DNA of 64,000 nt from Parvularcula maris (GCF_024505085.1 NZ_JANIBC010000011.1:1-64000), one strand, 5' to 3'. Shown: positions 1-8,927, counted from the stretch's first letter. Numbers and translations are program-made. The notes: generated by a model from the letters alone, not told the origin.

Positions 1-49
1 TCGCTCCCCCTCTAGAGGGGGAGCTGCCGGTAGGCTGAGGGGGAGTAGC
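1..49. repeat. Repeat family B, partial copy (B1)
   Basis: GC-rich imperfect inverted repeat with the signature GGGGGAGCTGCCGG followed by AGGCTGAGGGGG. The same right-hand half recurs near 9320, 9850, 29400 and 34790. The window edge cuts this copy, so only its right half is visible. Confidence 0.7.
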
Positions 50-97
50 GCTTACCTCTCCATCTGTTTGCAAACGATGTAACCGCCAAACAAACGC

Positions 98-1069
98 CTA
101 GCGCTCTTCCCGCGGAAAGGGTGCGGAGAGCAGCCTAGCCTCCGCGCGGCGTTCGGCCCCCTGCCCCAAAGCGTCGTAGCGCTCGCGCCGGGCTCTCACA
201 TGCTCGCCGCTCAGCCGGTGCTCCATGCCAAGACCGAAGGCGATGGTGGTCCTCGTCCAGTCTTCGCTGCAGACCCTAGGCCGCTCATGAACACGGCCCT
301 CGAACCGCTCATCACGACGAAGCAGCCTGTACTGAACGTCGGGGTAGAGAGCGGAAAGCTGCCCGTCGACCATGTTCCGGCGCGGAAAACCCACCGCGCG
401 CAAACCGTCCCGCTGCATGAGGGAGCAGAGGAGAGACAAATCCTCCCTGCCGACCTGAAGCGCCTCGTCGGTATCGAGGTGCAGCGTGTAGGGGTGGCTG
501 GCAGCGGCCTGACCAGTGTTGCGCTGGGCAGCAAAGTCACCGGCCAGCAGACGGCGGATCACCCTCGCGCCGCGCGGATCGAACCCTAGTGGTTCCTCCT
601 TTTCCGCGTCCACCACCAGCACGACCTCGGAAGCGATCTCCGCAGCCCTTCCGGCCGCCTCTTCTGCCCTTCTATCGTCCGCCCTGGTCAGAATGATGAC
701 GGAGACCTGCGGGGGCCGCCGCCCTTCGTGCGCTCGTAACGTGCCCTCGGCGACCTGGTCCTTGTGGCCGCTGAAAGCATCAGGATCGTCCGCTTCGAAC
801 GCCAGACCCTTCGCCAGGGCGAGCTGACGCAGCACGATGTCGTCGGCTCGCCACGCCGCATCAGGGGGAGCCCGGTACCGGCCAGGCACGAGAGAAGCGT
901 CGAGCTCCGCCGCCGCGCGTTCTTCCTGGCCCTCCGGCGGCAGTGCCACACCGCAAAACGCGCATGGCGAGCCTGGTTTCTTCCTAGGCGCCAGGCACGC
1001 AAAGCAGCGGCCTGCGAAGTCGGCATCCATCGGTAGTCCGAGCCTCTTCAACCACTTATCAGCGCTCAC
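98..1069 (-). CDS. Zinc-ribbon glycosyltransferase (GT2-like)
   Basis: Likely transfers a sugar to a cell-surface or secondary-metabolite acceptor; the substrate is unknown. The N-terminus carries two CxxC pairs (CFAC and CAFC, about residues 22-40), which looks like a zinc ribbon. From about residue 118 a GT2-type Rossmann fold follows: a VSVIILTRADD strand, an AAQRNTG motif and LHLDTDEAL in the DxD position. This order matches the WcaE/TPR-type GT2 glycosyltransferases. I chose the GTG at 1069 because GGAGG sits four bases upstream; another in-frame GTG lies at 1087. The gene is divergent from the operon starting at 1158. No other polysaccharide genes are nearby, so the role is open. Confidence 0.7.
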   Translation of the reverse strand: MSADKWLKRLGLPMDADFAGRCFACLAPRKKPGSPCAFCGVALPPEGQEERAAAELDASLVPGRYRAPPDAAWRADDIVLRQLALAKGLAFEADDPDAFSGHKDQVAEGTLRAHEGRRPPQVSVIILTRADDRRAEEAAGRAAEIASEVVLVVDAEKEEPLGFDPRGARVIRRLLAGDFAAQRNTGQAAASHPYTLHLDTDEALQVGREDLSLLCSLMQRDGLRAVGFPRRNMVDGQLSALYPDVQYRLLRRDERFEGRVHERPRVCSEDWTRTTIAFGLGMEHRLSGEHVRARRERYDALGQGAERRAEARLLSAPFPREER

Positions 1070-1157
1070 TGATCCTCCGGACGGCACGCGGTACGGTCGG
1101 GACCTAGCTCTCTGCCGAGAAAAGGAACCATACCGCTCCCCTGCCCGTCAGAGGGGC

Positions 1158-1964
1158 GTGACTTACTTCAACCATCTGCCCTTCGCCCGTCCAGGCTGGG
1201 AGATCGCGCAGGGCGCGGGTCCCGTGCTGGCCACCGCCGTCCACGCCGGACACCTCACCGATCCCGACCTCGAAGACCGCTTCCAGCTCTCCAGCGAGGG
1301 CCGCCGCCGCGAAGAGGACCCGATGACCGGCATCTGGGCCTCGGTCGGCGATCACAGCTTCCGCTGCTTCGTCTCGCGCTTTCAGGTGGATCTGAACCGC
1401 GCCCGCGAGAAGGCCGTCTACATGACGCCGGACGATGCCTGGGGCCTCGACGTCTGGGCCGATCCCCCGGATGAGCGGCGCAAGGAAGCAATTCTCAAGG
1501 AATGGGACGCCTACTACGCCCTGATGGCGAAGTGGATCGAGCATCTGATCGCCCAGCACGGCACGGTCGTCCTCCTCGACATCCACAGCTACAACCACCG
1601 CCGCGACGGCGCCTTCTCCGCGCCCGGTCCCCAGGAGGACAACCCCGACATCGACCTCGGCGTGACGACCACGGACCATGCCCGCTTCGGCAGGCTGGTG
1701 GACATCATCGAGGAGGAGGTTGGACGCGAGGAGGCTGCGGGCCGAAAGCTCGATGTGCGCCGCAATGTGCGCTACCCGGACGGTGGTCATTGGCCTGAAT
1801 GGGTGTACGCGAACTATGGCGAGAACGTCGCCACCGTCACCCTCGAGTACAAGAAGTTCTACATGGACGAGTGGACCGGCGCGGCCTTCCTCCCCGTGGT
1901 CGAAGACCTGCGCCAGGGCCTCACGCGCGCGGTTACGAGCCTGAAGCGGGAGCTCTCCCGGTGA
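1158..1964 (+). CDS. N-formylglutamate amidohydrolase family protein
   Basis: Predicted zinc amidohydrolase of the PF05013 family, whose classical members release formate from N-formylglutamate in histidine degradation. Visible family signatures are VHAGHLTD (about 28-35), FQVDLNR (about 75-81), LLDIHSYNHRR (about 139-149) and VTLEYKKFYMDEW near the C-terminus. The 268-residue length fits the family. No hut genes are present, so histidine degradation is unlikely. The GTG at 1158 is the only in-frame start before the first motif, although its purine-rich stretch lies very close. The stop overlaps the next start as GTGA at 1961-1964, which suggests translational coupling with the QEGLA-motif metallopeptidase. 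Confidence 0.8.
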   Translation: MTYFNHLPFARPGWEIAQGAGPVLATAVHAGHLTDPDLEDRFQLSSEGRRREEDPMTGIWASVGDHSFRCFVSRFQVDLNRAREKAVYMTPDDAWGLDVWADPPDERRKEAILKEWDAYYALMAKWIEHLIAQHGTVVLLDIHSYNHRRDGAFSAPGPQEDNPDIDLGVTTTDHARFGRLVDIIEEEVGREEAAGRKLDVRRNVRYPDGGHWPEWVYANYGENVATVTLEYKKFYMDEWTGAAFLPVVEDLRQGLTRAVTSLKRELSR

Positions 1965-3148
1965 GACCGGGTGAGAACTACGAGGTCTCTCCTGCGGCGG
2001 TAGAGTGCGACGAGGCGCTCTTGAAACTCGACCGCTCCATCGACTGGCTGCATCACCTCTCCCCTACGGGCAACCACGAGCGCTGGGATGCTTTCAAGGC
2101 CAGCGGCTACCGCGAGGCGCCCTCCCTCACCTATCCGAAGGTGGAGATCGACCTGGAGGAAGCGCGCCGGGAGCTGCAGTCGCTACCCATCACCGATGTG
2201 CGCGAGCCCAGGTTCCAGGCTCTCCTCCGCGCCAAGCAGGCCGAGCTGAACCTCCAGCTCGAGCTTCTCGCCCAGCGCGACAAGGCAGGCTTCCAGGCCA
2301 TCTCCATCGAGCTTTTCGGCGGGGTGGAGGCAGTGCTTCTCAGCGATGCCAAGCGTATCCTCGAGACGGCACCCGTCGGAGAGAACATCCCGGAAGAGGT
2401 GGGTGCGGAGGAGATCGCAGGCGAGGCGCGCGCGGAGATCGACAGCTACCGGGAAGCGGCCCCCGACATCTGGGCCGAGGTCCATGTGGTGGACGACCTC
2501 AACTCCATGATGATGGTCAATCACGGCCACCTCTATATCGACCGCGACAGCCGCCTGCCTGAGGCCAGGCTCTGCCCCCTCATCGCCCACGAGGTCGGCG
2601 TGCATGTGGTCACCCGCTATAACGGTTTTCACCAGCCCCTGCATCTCTTCGAGGCCGGCACCGCCCACTACGATGCTCTCCAGGAGGGCCTGGGCACCTT
2701 CGCCGAGTTCGTCGCGGGCTTCCTGCCCCCCGCAAGACTGCGGGTCATCGCCGCCAGGGTCCTCGCCTGCGAAGCCGCGTTGCGGGGCGAGGACCTGCCG
2801 TCGATCTTCTCCCTACTGAAAGAGGAGGTCGAGCTTCCCGAGCACGACGCCTTCGACACCGCCGTCAGGGCGTTACGCGGCGGCGGTCTGACCAAGGACG
2901 CCTGCTACCTCAGGGGGCTGAAGGGTCTTCTCGAAGCCCTGGCCGCCGGGGAGGACTTCGAGACCTTCTTCTGCGGCAAGTTCGATCTCGGCCACCTCCC
3001 GGTCATCCGCACACTGCTCGAGGAGGGCTTCCTCGAACCTCCCCTCATCCTCCCCGCTTTCTTGAACCGCGAGGGCGCAGCCAAGCGGCTCGATCTCGCC
3101 CGCACCATCGACCTTGCCGATCTCTACCAGGAAGAGCCCTGCCCATGA
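1961..3148 (+). CDS. DUF1704 / QEGLA-motif metallopeptidase-like protein
   Basis: Belongs by motif to the TIGR02421/DUF1704 family, called flavohemoglobin expression-modulating QEGLA proteins in bacteria. Its eukaryotic relatives (MATCAP/KIAA0895) are zinc tyrosine carboxypeptidases acting on tubulin tails. The HExxxH zinc motif HEVGVH is at residues 210-215 and the naming motif reads QEGLG at 241-245, followed by TFAEF. Length is 395 residues. Start is the GTG overlapping the previous stop, and the stop overlaps the next start as ATGA at 3145-3148, so all three genes are coupled. A bacterial substrate is not known. I infer peptidase or amino-acid-releasing activity; the flavohemoglobin link in the name is not supported by any neighbour here. 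Confidence 0.82.
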   Translation: MRPGENYEVSPAAVECDEALLKLDRSIDWLHHLSPTGNHERWDAFKASGYREAPSLTYPKVEIDLEEARRELQSLPITDVREPRFQALLRAKQAELNLQLELLAQRDKAGFQAISIELFGGVEAVLLSDAKRILETAPVGENIPEEVGAEEIAGEARAEIDSYREAAPDIWAEVHVVDDLNSMMMVNHGHLYIDRDSRLPEARLCPLIAHEVGVHVVTRYNGFHQPLHLFEAGTAHYDALQEGLGTFAEFVAGFLPPARLRVIAARVLACEAALRGEDLPSIFSLLKEEVELPEHDAFDTAVRALRGGGLTKDACYLRGLKGLLEALAAGEDFETFFCGKFDLGHLPVIRTLLEEGFLEPPLILPAFLNREGAAKRLDLARTIDLADLYQEEPCP

Positions 3149-4188
3149 AGCTGACCTTCGTCATCAACGATATCGCCACCGAACAGGAGAACTACACCAC
3201 GATCCGTCTGGCCCGGCGCGCCATCTCCATGGGTCACCAGGTGGCGCTCGTCAGCATCGTGGATTTCGTCTACGAGCCCGACGGCCGCGTCTCCGGCTTC
3301 GGCAAACGTCCGCGGCGCGACGACTACGAGGACGACGCCGACATCCTCGGCGACCTGCAGGACGACGAGAACGAGGTGCAGAAGATCGCCATCTGCGACG
3401 AGGACATCGTCCTCCTCCGCTCGGATCCTGCCAACGAGGTCGTCAACCGGCCCTGGGCGCCGACCTCCGGCCTCCTCTTTGCCCAGATCATCGCGGCCCA
3501 GGGGGTGATCGTTCTCAACGACCCCAAGAAACTGACCGACGCGCAGAACAAGACCTACTTCCAGACCTACCCGGAGATCATCAGACCCGAGACGTTGATC
3601 ACCCGCGACATGGCCGAGATCAAGACCTTCATCGAGAGCATGGGCGGCAAGGCCGTCATCAAGCCGCTGCAGGGCTCGGGCGGACAGGGCGTGTTCGTCA
3701 TCAAGGACGACAGCACGGCCAACCTCAACGTGATGATCGAGGCCACGGTCCGCGACGGCTACGCCATCGTTCAGGAGTACCTGCCCAAGGCCGCCGAGGG
3801 AGACCTCCGCCTGCTGACGCTCAACGGCAGGCCGCTGGTGGTGGACGGCATCTATGCCTGCTTCAAGCGCTTCAACGAGAGCGGCGACGGACGCTCGAAC
3901 ATCACCGCAGGCGGCTCGGTGGAGATGGCCCAGCCCGACGCCGACGCCCTGCGCCTGGCCGAGATCGCCAGCCCCCGCCTCATTCAGGACGGCATGTACT
4001 TCGCCGGGCTCGACATCGTCGGCAACAAGATGATGGAGATCAACGTGGACACGCCCGGCGGCATCAACATGGCCGAGGACATCACGGGCAAGGACTTCTC
4101 CGGCGCCATCATCCGCGACCTCGAGCACAAGGTCCGTCTGAAGAAGAACTACCCCAACATGCCGACCAGCGATCTGGTTTGCATTTAG
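3145..4188 (+). CDS. Glutathione synthetase-like ATP-grasp ligase
   Basis: ATP-grasp carboxylate-amine ligase resembling GshB. It has the N-terminal FVINDIATEQENY segment, the nucleotide-binding loop KPLQGSGGQGVF (from residue 173) and a Mg-binding EINVDTPGG (from about 298). The 347-residue length is slightly more than typical GshB (about 315). The acceptor is unknown: ATP-grasp enzymes of this class ligate an amino acid or peptide through an acyl-phosphate. There is no gshA nearby, and its operon partners are an amidohydrolase and a DUF1704 peptidase. That argues for a dedicated modification pathway over bulk glutathione synthesis, though a glutathione synthetase paralogue cannot be excluded. 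It ends 12 bp before a family A repeat, which may serve as its 3' hairpin. Confidence 0.82.
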   Translation: MKLTFVINDIATEQENYTTIRLARRAISMGHQVALVSIVDFVYEPDGRVSGFGKRPRRDDYEDDADILGDLQDDENEVQKIAICDEDIVLLRSDPANEVVNRPWAPTSGLLFAQIIAAQGVIVLNDPKKLTDAQNKTYFQTYPEIIRPETLITRDMAEIKTFIESMGGKAVIKPLQGSGGQGVFVIKDDSTANLNVMIEATVRDGYAIVQEYLPKAAEGDLRLLTLNGRPLVVDGIYACFKRFNESGDGRSNITAGGSVEMAQPDADALRLAEIASPRLIQDGMYFAGLDIVGNKMMEINVDTPGGINMAEDITGKDFSGAIIRDLEHKVRLKKNYPNMPTSDLVCI

Positions 4189-4200
4189 CGGCGCCCTCAC

Positions 4201-4315
4201 CGTCATCCCGGAAAGCCGTCCGGCTTATCCGGGACCCATGGACCAAACCGTCTGAATGCCTGATCCATAAGGTCCATGGGTCCCGGCCCTTCACTGCGCT
4301 ACGGTCGGGATGACG
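4201..4315. repeat. Repeat family A, copy A1
   Basis: 115-bp inverted repeat bounded by CGTCATCCCG and CGGGATGACG. Internal arms are CCGGGACCCATGGACC and GGTCCATGGGTCCCGG. It sits between convergent genes. Related copies lie at 11765, 24658 and 50004. Confidence 0.9.
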
Positions 4316-4323
4316 GCCCCTAC

Positions 4324-5682
4324 TTAGCCGCCCTCCCAATCATTCTTCAGCCGGGGCGCCGTCAGCGCCATCAGCCCGGCAGCCGCCACGTAGAACACGC
4401 AACCCGTCAGGATCGCGTAGCGCAGGGACTCGTCGCCATAGCTTGCCGCGAGCTGGTCGGAGATGAGGCCGATGGCGGGCTGACCCACCCCGATGCCGAT
4501 CAGATTGTTGATGAAGAGGAACACCGCCGAGGCCGTCGCACGCATATGCGGCGGCACTAGGTGCTGGAAGGCGGAGATGACAGGTCCAAGCCAGACGAGG
4601 CCCAGCGCTGTCGGCACGATCATCGCTAGGAAGACAAGCCCCAGGGAAGGCGTCAGCACGGCTACCGCCAGGAAGGGCACGGTGAGCGCGAAGGCGGCGG
4701 CGGGCACGAGCGCGTAGGCGCTCTTCCGCTCGACACCGAACTTGTCGGACAACATCCCACCGAGCCAGATCCCGGCGATCCCGCCGATCAGTACCACCGC
4801 GCCGTAGAAATAGGCGGCGTAGAGAAGAGGGCCCGCATTGTCCGGCACCAGCGCGTCCGGCATGAAGGCAATAAACGAGGCCAGCTCCCCGCCGAAGCTC
4901 CGCATCAGGAAGGACGGCACCCATAGAAAAAGCCCGTAGCCCATCATTGAGGAGCACGCCGCGCCGAGGCTGAGGCCCCAGAAGCTTGGCTTGCGCGCAA
5001 GGACCTTCAGCACCTCGATAAGCCCCCTGAGGGTGCTCTGCTGACCCACCGGAGTGACAGGCTTGGCGTCGAAACGTCCGCGCTCGGGCTCCTTGACGGT
5101 AAACAGCAGGAGCGGCGCCAGTGGCAGTCCTGCCAATCCTACGATGATGAAGGCAGCACGCCAGTCGAGATAGCTCAACAGGACCCCGCCCAGGATGATG
5201 CCGATGGCGCTGCCGATGGGAATGCCGAAGGAGTAGGCCGCCAGCGCCCGGCTTCGCTGGTTCGGTCGAAAGGAGTCGGCGATCAGGCTGTAGGCCGGCG
5301 CCACGCCTCCCGCCTCCCCCACGCCGACGCCGAGGCGCGCGAGGAAGAGCTGGGCGTAGTTCTGCGCTGCACCGCAGATAGCAGTAAAGAAGGACCAGAT
5401 CGTCAGTGCGGCCGTCATGATGACGACACGGTTCTTTTTATCGGCGAGGGCGGCAACGGGTATGCCTATACCTGCGTAAAACAAAGCGAAGGCAAACCCC
5501 GACATCAGGCCGACCTGCAGGTCCGTCAGGCCGAACTCCGCCTTGATCGGAACCTGCAGGATACCGATGATCTGCCGGTCGATGAAGTTGAACGTGTAGA
5601 CGAGGATCAGGACGAACAGGACCCATGCCCTGTAACCCGCGCTGTCGCTTCCCCTCGCGTCTCGCGCCGTCGTCGCGCTCAC
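4324..5682 (-). CDS. MFS transporter, spinster-like
   Basis: Twelve-helix major facilitator protein of 452 residues. The N-terminus has the spinster-type motif YTFNFIDRQIIGIL. The MFS motif A-like ALADKKNRVV follows helix 2, and LARLGVGVGEAGGVAPAYSLI is characteristic of the Spns-like branch that is common in alphaproteobacteria. The substrate is unknown. Start is GTG at 5682, overlapping the stop of the upstream alpha/beta hydrolase (GTGA, 5679-5682), so the two are co-translated. The hydrolase may act on the transported compound or its product. A family A repeat lies immediately downstream. Confidence 0.85.
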   Translation of the reverse strand: MSATTARDARGSDSAGYRAWVLFVLILVYTFNFIDRQIIGILQVPIKAEFGLTDLQVGLMSGFAFALFYAGIGIPVAALADKKNRVVIMTAALTIWSFFTAICGAAQNYAQLFLARLGVGVGEAGGVAPAYSLIADSFRPNQRSRALAAYSFGIPIGSAIGIILGGVLLSYLDWRAAFIIVGLAGLPLAPLLLFTVKEPERGRFDAKPVTPVGQQSTLRGLIEVLKVLARKPSFWGLSLGAACSSMMGYGLFLWVPSFLMRSFGGELASFIAFMPDALVPDNAGPLLYAAYFYGAVVLIGGIAGIWLGGMLSDKFGVERKSAYALVPAAAFALTVPFLAVAVLTPSLGLVFLAMIVPTALGLVWLGPVISAFQHLVPPHMRATASAVFLFINNLIGIGVGQPAIGLISDQLAASYGDESLRYAILTGCVFYVAAAGLMALTAPRLKNDWEGG

Positions 5683-6638
5683 TCGCTCGGCTCCAGCCCT
5701 TCGAGAAACGCCTCGATGTCTCCCGCCACCCGGCCCGGCACCTCTTCCTGCGGCACATGGCCGATGCCCTGATACGTGATGAGCCTCGCCTTCGGCATGG
5801 CGTCCGCGACCAGAGGCCCGTGCATGGGGGGTATGATCCGGTCCTCCTCGCCCCAGATGATCAGCGTAGGCTGCTCTATCACCGAGAGGGTGTCCGACGG
5901 GTCAGGGAGGGTGAAGAGTTCGAGTGAGCGGATGAAGGCGTCACCATTGCCTTTCATCCGCTCACCGACCAGCGCCAGCTTCTGCTCCGTGATCACAGCG
6001 GGGTCGGCATAGACCGAAGCGAGGCTGGCGCGAAGGAGGGGTTCGGAAGGGCTGCGCAGGAAGAACGCGACCCCTGGCGGGATGGGTGCCGGCTCCTCCG
6101 TCACCCCGTTGAACGGAAACGCTCCAGGCGCGATCAAAACGAGGCTGCGCACCAGTTCGGGCTCCGCCGCTGCGAGCCTCCAGGCGATCAGCCCCCCGAG
6201 CGAGTTTCCGATCACCACCGGCTGCTCGAGAGCCAAGGCGCGGATCACCTCACCGGCGAAGCTCGCCCGGTCCCCCGGCGCATAGCGCTCCTGCGGGTCG
6301 GGACCGGTCAGACCGTGGCCGAGGAGATCGTAGCGGACCACCCGGTAGCGCTCGTCGAGCCTATCCGCCAGCGCGTCCCAGCTCTCCAGACTGAAGGTGA
6401 AGCCGTGGAGGAGCAGAAGCGTCGGTCCGTCTTCCGGACCGCTGACCCGGTACCGTATCCGGGCGCCTGCGACATCGGCGTAGAGATCAGCCGGCTCGTC
6501 CTGCGCAGGGGGCAAGACAAGCTCGGTTTGATCGGGGGCGGCCCCTGCGTTCTGCGTTCGCTGCTGCAGGCCCGTCCAGACGAAAACAGCCGCAACGGCG
6601 AAACCCAGAAGACCTAAGATGGCGAACACGATACGCAT
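5679..6638 (-). CDS. Membrane-anchored alpha/beta hydrolase
   Basis: 319-residue alpha/beta-hydrolase fold protein. An N-terminal hydrophobic segment (about 3-22) without a clear cleavage site suggests a signal anchor, with the enzyme in the periplasm. The oxyanion region reads LLLHGFTFSLESW, the nucleophile elbow is GNSLGG (Ser in GxSxG), an acidic residue follows in IIWGEEDRIIPP, and the catalytic His lies in GIGHVPQEE. These match epoxide hydrolase/haloperoxidase-like esterases. The substrate is unknown. First gene of a two-gene operon with the MFS transporter. The ATG at 6638 follows a weak GGAAG nine bases upstream. Confidence 0.85.
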   Translation of the reverse strand: MRIVFAILGLLGFAVAAVFVWTGLQQRTQNAGAAPDQTELVLPPAQDEPADLYADVAGARIRYRVSGPEDGPTLLLLHGFTFSLESWDALADRLDERYRVVRYDLLGHGLTGPDPQERYAPGDRASFAGEVIRALALEQPVVIGNSLGGLIAWRLAAAEPELVRSLVLIAPGAFPFNGVTEEPAPIPPGVAFFLRSPSEPLLRASLASVYADPAVITEQKLALVGERMKGNGDAFIRSLELFTLPDPSDTLSVIEQPTLIIWGEEDRIIPPMHGPLVADAMPKARLITYQGIGHVPQEEVPGRVAGDIEAFLEGLEPSE

Positions 6639-6858
6639 CGTGAGGAGCTTCCCGACGGCCGACCGTGATGCCGGGCCTTTCCAAGACGGTTGCGGCGCGT
6701 CCGAGGCGGCAGACCATCGAACCGGTCCGCCTTAACGCCTCTTTCGAGGCGCCGCTTCCATCGTTCCCTACAGGCCTCAGGTTAGAGGCTCGCGAGCCGC
6801 ATTGGCTACGACAGCTTCGATCCTGCCGATTGAACACTTCCGCTCGCGTGGGAACGGT

Positions 6859-7644
6859 TCAGTCGCCGCGCAGGAGGTCCCCCACCCCGCCGAGGACCGA
6901 ACTCTCGCCCTGCCCGCTGGAGCCGGCATTGGCCAGCACCCGTCCGGCCAGGCGCGAGAAGGGCAGGCTCTGCAGCCACACCTTGCCGGGGCCGCGCAGC
7001 CGAGCGAAGAACATGCCCTCGCCCCCGAACACCATGGTCTTCACGCTCCCCGCCAGGGTCACGTCGTAGTCCACCGTGGGCTCCAAAGCCGCAAGGCACC
7101 CCGTATCCACATGCAGCTCCTCACCGGGAGCCAGCACACGCTCTTTGATCGCGCCGCCGAAATGCACGAAGACCATGCCGTCGCCGGTTAGGCTCTGCAT
7201 GATGAAGCCCTCGCCGCCGAACAGGCCCGCCCCGATCTTGCGCCGGAAGTCGATGCCGATCTGCACCCCCTTGGCCGCCGCCAGGAAGCTATCCTTCTGA
7301 CAGATCAGCTTGCCGCCGTTCTTGGCGAGGTCCAGCGCCAGGATCGTGCCCGGAAACGGCCCGCCAAACGCGACCCTCGCCTTGCCCTGCCCCTGATGGG
7401 TGAAGACCGTCGTGAACAGGCTCTCACCGGTCAGAAGCCTCTTTCCGGCTCCGAGAAGGCCCCCCATGAACCCGCCGGTCTGGGCCGAGCCGTCGCCAAA
7501 CACCGTGGTCATGTCGATCGAGGCGTCCTTGTACATCATGGAGCCCGCCTCGGCCACGGCGCTCTCGCCGGGGTCGAGCTCGACCTCCACATACTGCATC
7601 TCCTCGCCGAAGATCTCGTAGTCGACTTCGTCCGCTGCACCCAT
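6859..7644 (-). CDS. TIGR00266 / AIM24 family protein
   Basis: 261-residue protein of the TIGR00266 (AIM24-like, tryptophan RNA-binding attenuator-like fold) family, whose biochemical role is unsettled. Typical features are YVEVELDPGESAVAEAGSM near the N-terminus, glycine-rich repeats (GGFMGGLLGAGKRLLTGES) and GEGFIMQSLTGDG in the second half. I set the start at the ATG at 7644, preceded by GGAGG with five-base spacing, not at the upstream in-frame codons. It is a monocistronic gene, divergent from the VWA gene at 7749. No signal peptide is visible, so it is probably cytoplasmic. Confidence 0.85.
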   Translation of the reverse strand: MGAADEVDYEIFGEEMQYVEVELDPGESAVAEAGSMMYKDASIDMTTVFGDGSAQTGGFMGGLLGAGKRLLTGESLFTTVFTHQGQGKARVAFGGPFPGTILALDLAKNGGKLICQKDSFLAAAKGVQIGIDFRRKIGAGLFGGEGFIMQSLTGDGMVFVHFGGAIKERVLAPGEELHVDTGCLAALEPTVDYDVTLAGSVKTMVFGGEGMFFARLRGPGKVWLQSLPFSRLAGRVLANAGSSGQGESSVLGGVGDLLRGD

Positions 7645-7748
7645 GCTGGCCTCCGCTTGCTGCGCGCAATGTAGGAAGCGAGAACCCCCCACGCACGCGG
7701 TTTGCGCAGTCCCTTCCCCCCTGTCCGCGCCCGCGCTACGCCGCCCTC

Positions 7749-8927
7749 ATGTTCACGAGCTTCTTCCGCGCCCTCAAGGACCGCGACGTCCCCGTCTCTC
7801 TCCGCGAGTACCTGACCCTGCTCGAAGCGATGAAGCAGGACTTGGCCGATATGCGGGTCGAGAACTTCTACTACCTCTCACGCGCGGCCCTGGTGAAGGA
7901 CGAGCGCCATCTCGACCGCTTCGACGCGGTGTTCGGAGAGACCTTCAAAGGGATCGAGAGCCTCGCCGAGATGGCTCCCGAAACGGCCGAGCTGCCGGAG
8001 GACTGGCTCCGCGCCCTCAACGAGAAGTACCTGACGGACGAGGAGAAGGCCCAGATCGAGAAGCTAGGCGGCTGGGACGAGCTGATGAAGACGCTAGAAG
8101 AGCGCCTGAAAGAGCAGGAGAGCCGCCACGAGGGCGGCAATAAGTGGATCGGAACCGGCGGCACCTCCCCCTTCGGCAACTCGGGCTACCACCCAGAAGG
8201 CGTGCGCATCGGCGGCCAGTCCAGGAACAAGCGCGCGGTCAAGGTCTGGGAGAAGCGGCAGTTCAAGAACCTAGACGACCAGAAGGAGCTCGGCACACGG
8301 AACATCAAGATCGCCCTCAGGAAGCTGCGCCGCTTCGCGCGAGAGGGCGCCGCCGACGAGTTCGACCTGTCCGGCACGATCGACTCGACCGCCCGCCACG
8401 GCTATCTCGACGTGAAGATGCGCCCCGAACGGAGGAACGCGGTCAAGCTCCTCGTCTTCTTCGACATCGGCGGCTCCATGGACCCCTATGTGGAGCTCTG
8501 CGAGGAGCTCTTCTCTGCTGTCCGGTCGGAGTTCAAGCACCTCGAATACTTCTACTTCCACAACTTCCTCTACGATTTCGTGTGGAAGGACAACAACCGC
8601 CGCTGGTCGGACAAGACCCCCACCTGGGAAGTTCTGCACACCTACGGTTCGGACTACATGGTCCTCTTCGTCGGGGATGCGTCGATGTCCCCCTACGAGA
8701 TCACCATGCCCGGCGGCTCGGTCGAGTACTACAACAAGGAAGCCGGCGCCATCTGGATGCGCCGCCTGCTGCAGATCTACGAGAAGGCCGTCTGGCTCAA
8801 CCCCGTGCGGGAGGACCGTTGGAAGTGGACGCCGAGCATCGACCTGACCGAGCAGCTCTTCGATGGACGGATGTTCCCGCTGACACTGGAGGGGCTGGAG
8901 AAGGCGATACGGGAGCTGAAGCGGTGA
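7749..8927 (+). CDS. VWA-domain (CoxE-like) protein
   Basis: 392-residue protein with an all-helical N-terminal half and a C-terminal von Willebrand A-like domain. The metal-site motif reads FFDIGGSMD (about residues 239-247), i.e. DxGGS in place of DxSxS, as is usual in CoxE-type proteins; a second conserved stretch is LFVGDASMSPYEI. Relatives usually pair with a MoxR-type AAA+ ATPase for cofactor insertion or complex remodelling. No MoxR gene is present in this window. Its stop overlaps the next small gene as GTGA (8924-8927). The role is inferred from the family only. Confidence 0.85.
   Translation: MFTSFFRALKDRDVPVSLREYLTLLEAMKQDLADMRVENFYYLSRAALVKDERHLDRFDAVFGETFKGIESLAEMAPETAELPEDWLRALNEKYLTDEEKAQIEKLGGWDELMKTLEERLKEQESRHEGGNKWIGTGGTSPFGNSGYHPEGVRIGGQSRNKRAVKVWEKRQFKNLDDQKELGTRNIKIALRKLRRFAREGAADEFDLSGTIDSTARHGYLDVKMRPERRNAVKLLVFFDIGGSMDPYVELCEELFSAVRSEFKHLEYFYFHNFLYDFVWKDNNRRWSDKTPTWEVLHTYGSDYMVLFVGDASMSPYEITMPGGSVEYYNKEAGAIWMRRLLQIYEKAVWLNPVREDRWKWTPSIDLTEQLFDGRMFPLTLEGLEKAIRELKR

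Noticed and set aside
66-78. GTTTGCAAAC palindrome as an operator for the glycosyltransferase gene
   Set aside because: It lies downstream of that gene's stop codon and the nearest start in the other direction is outside the window, so no target can be assigned.
3124-4206. Long - strand open frame opposite the ATP-grasp gene
   Set aside because: Val/His/Asp-rich low-complexity product, no motif; the + strand gene is well supported.
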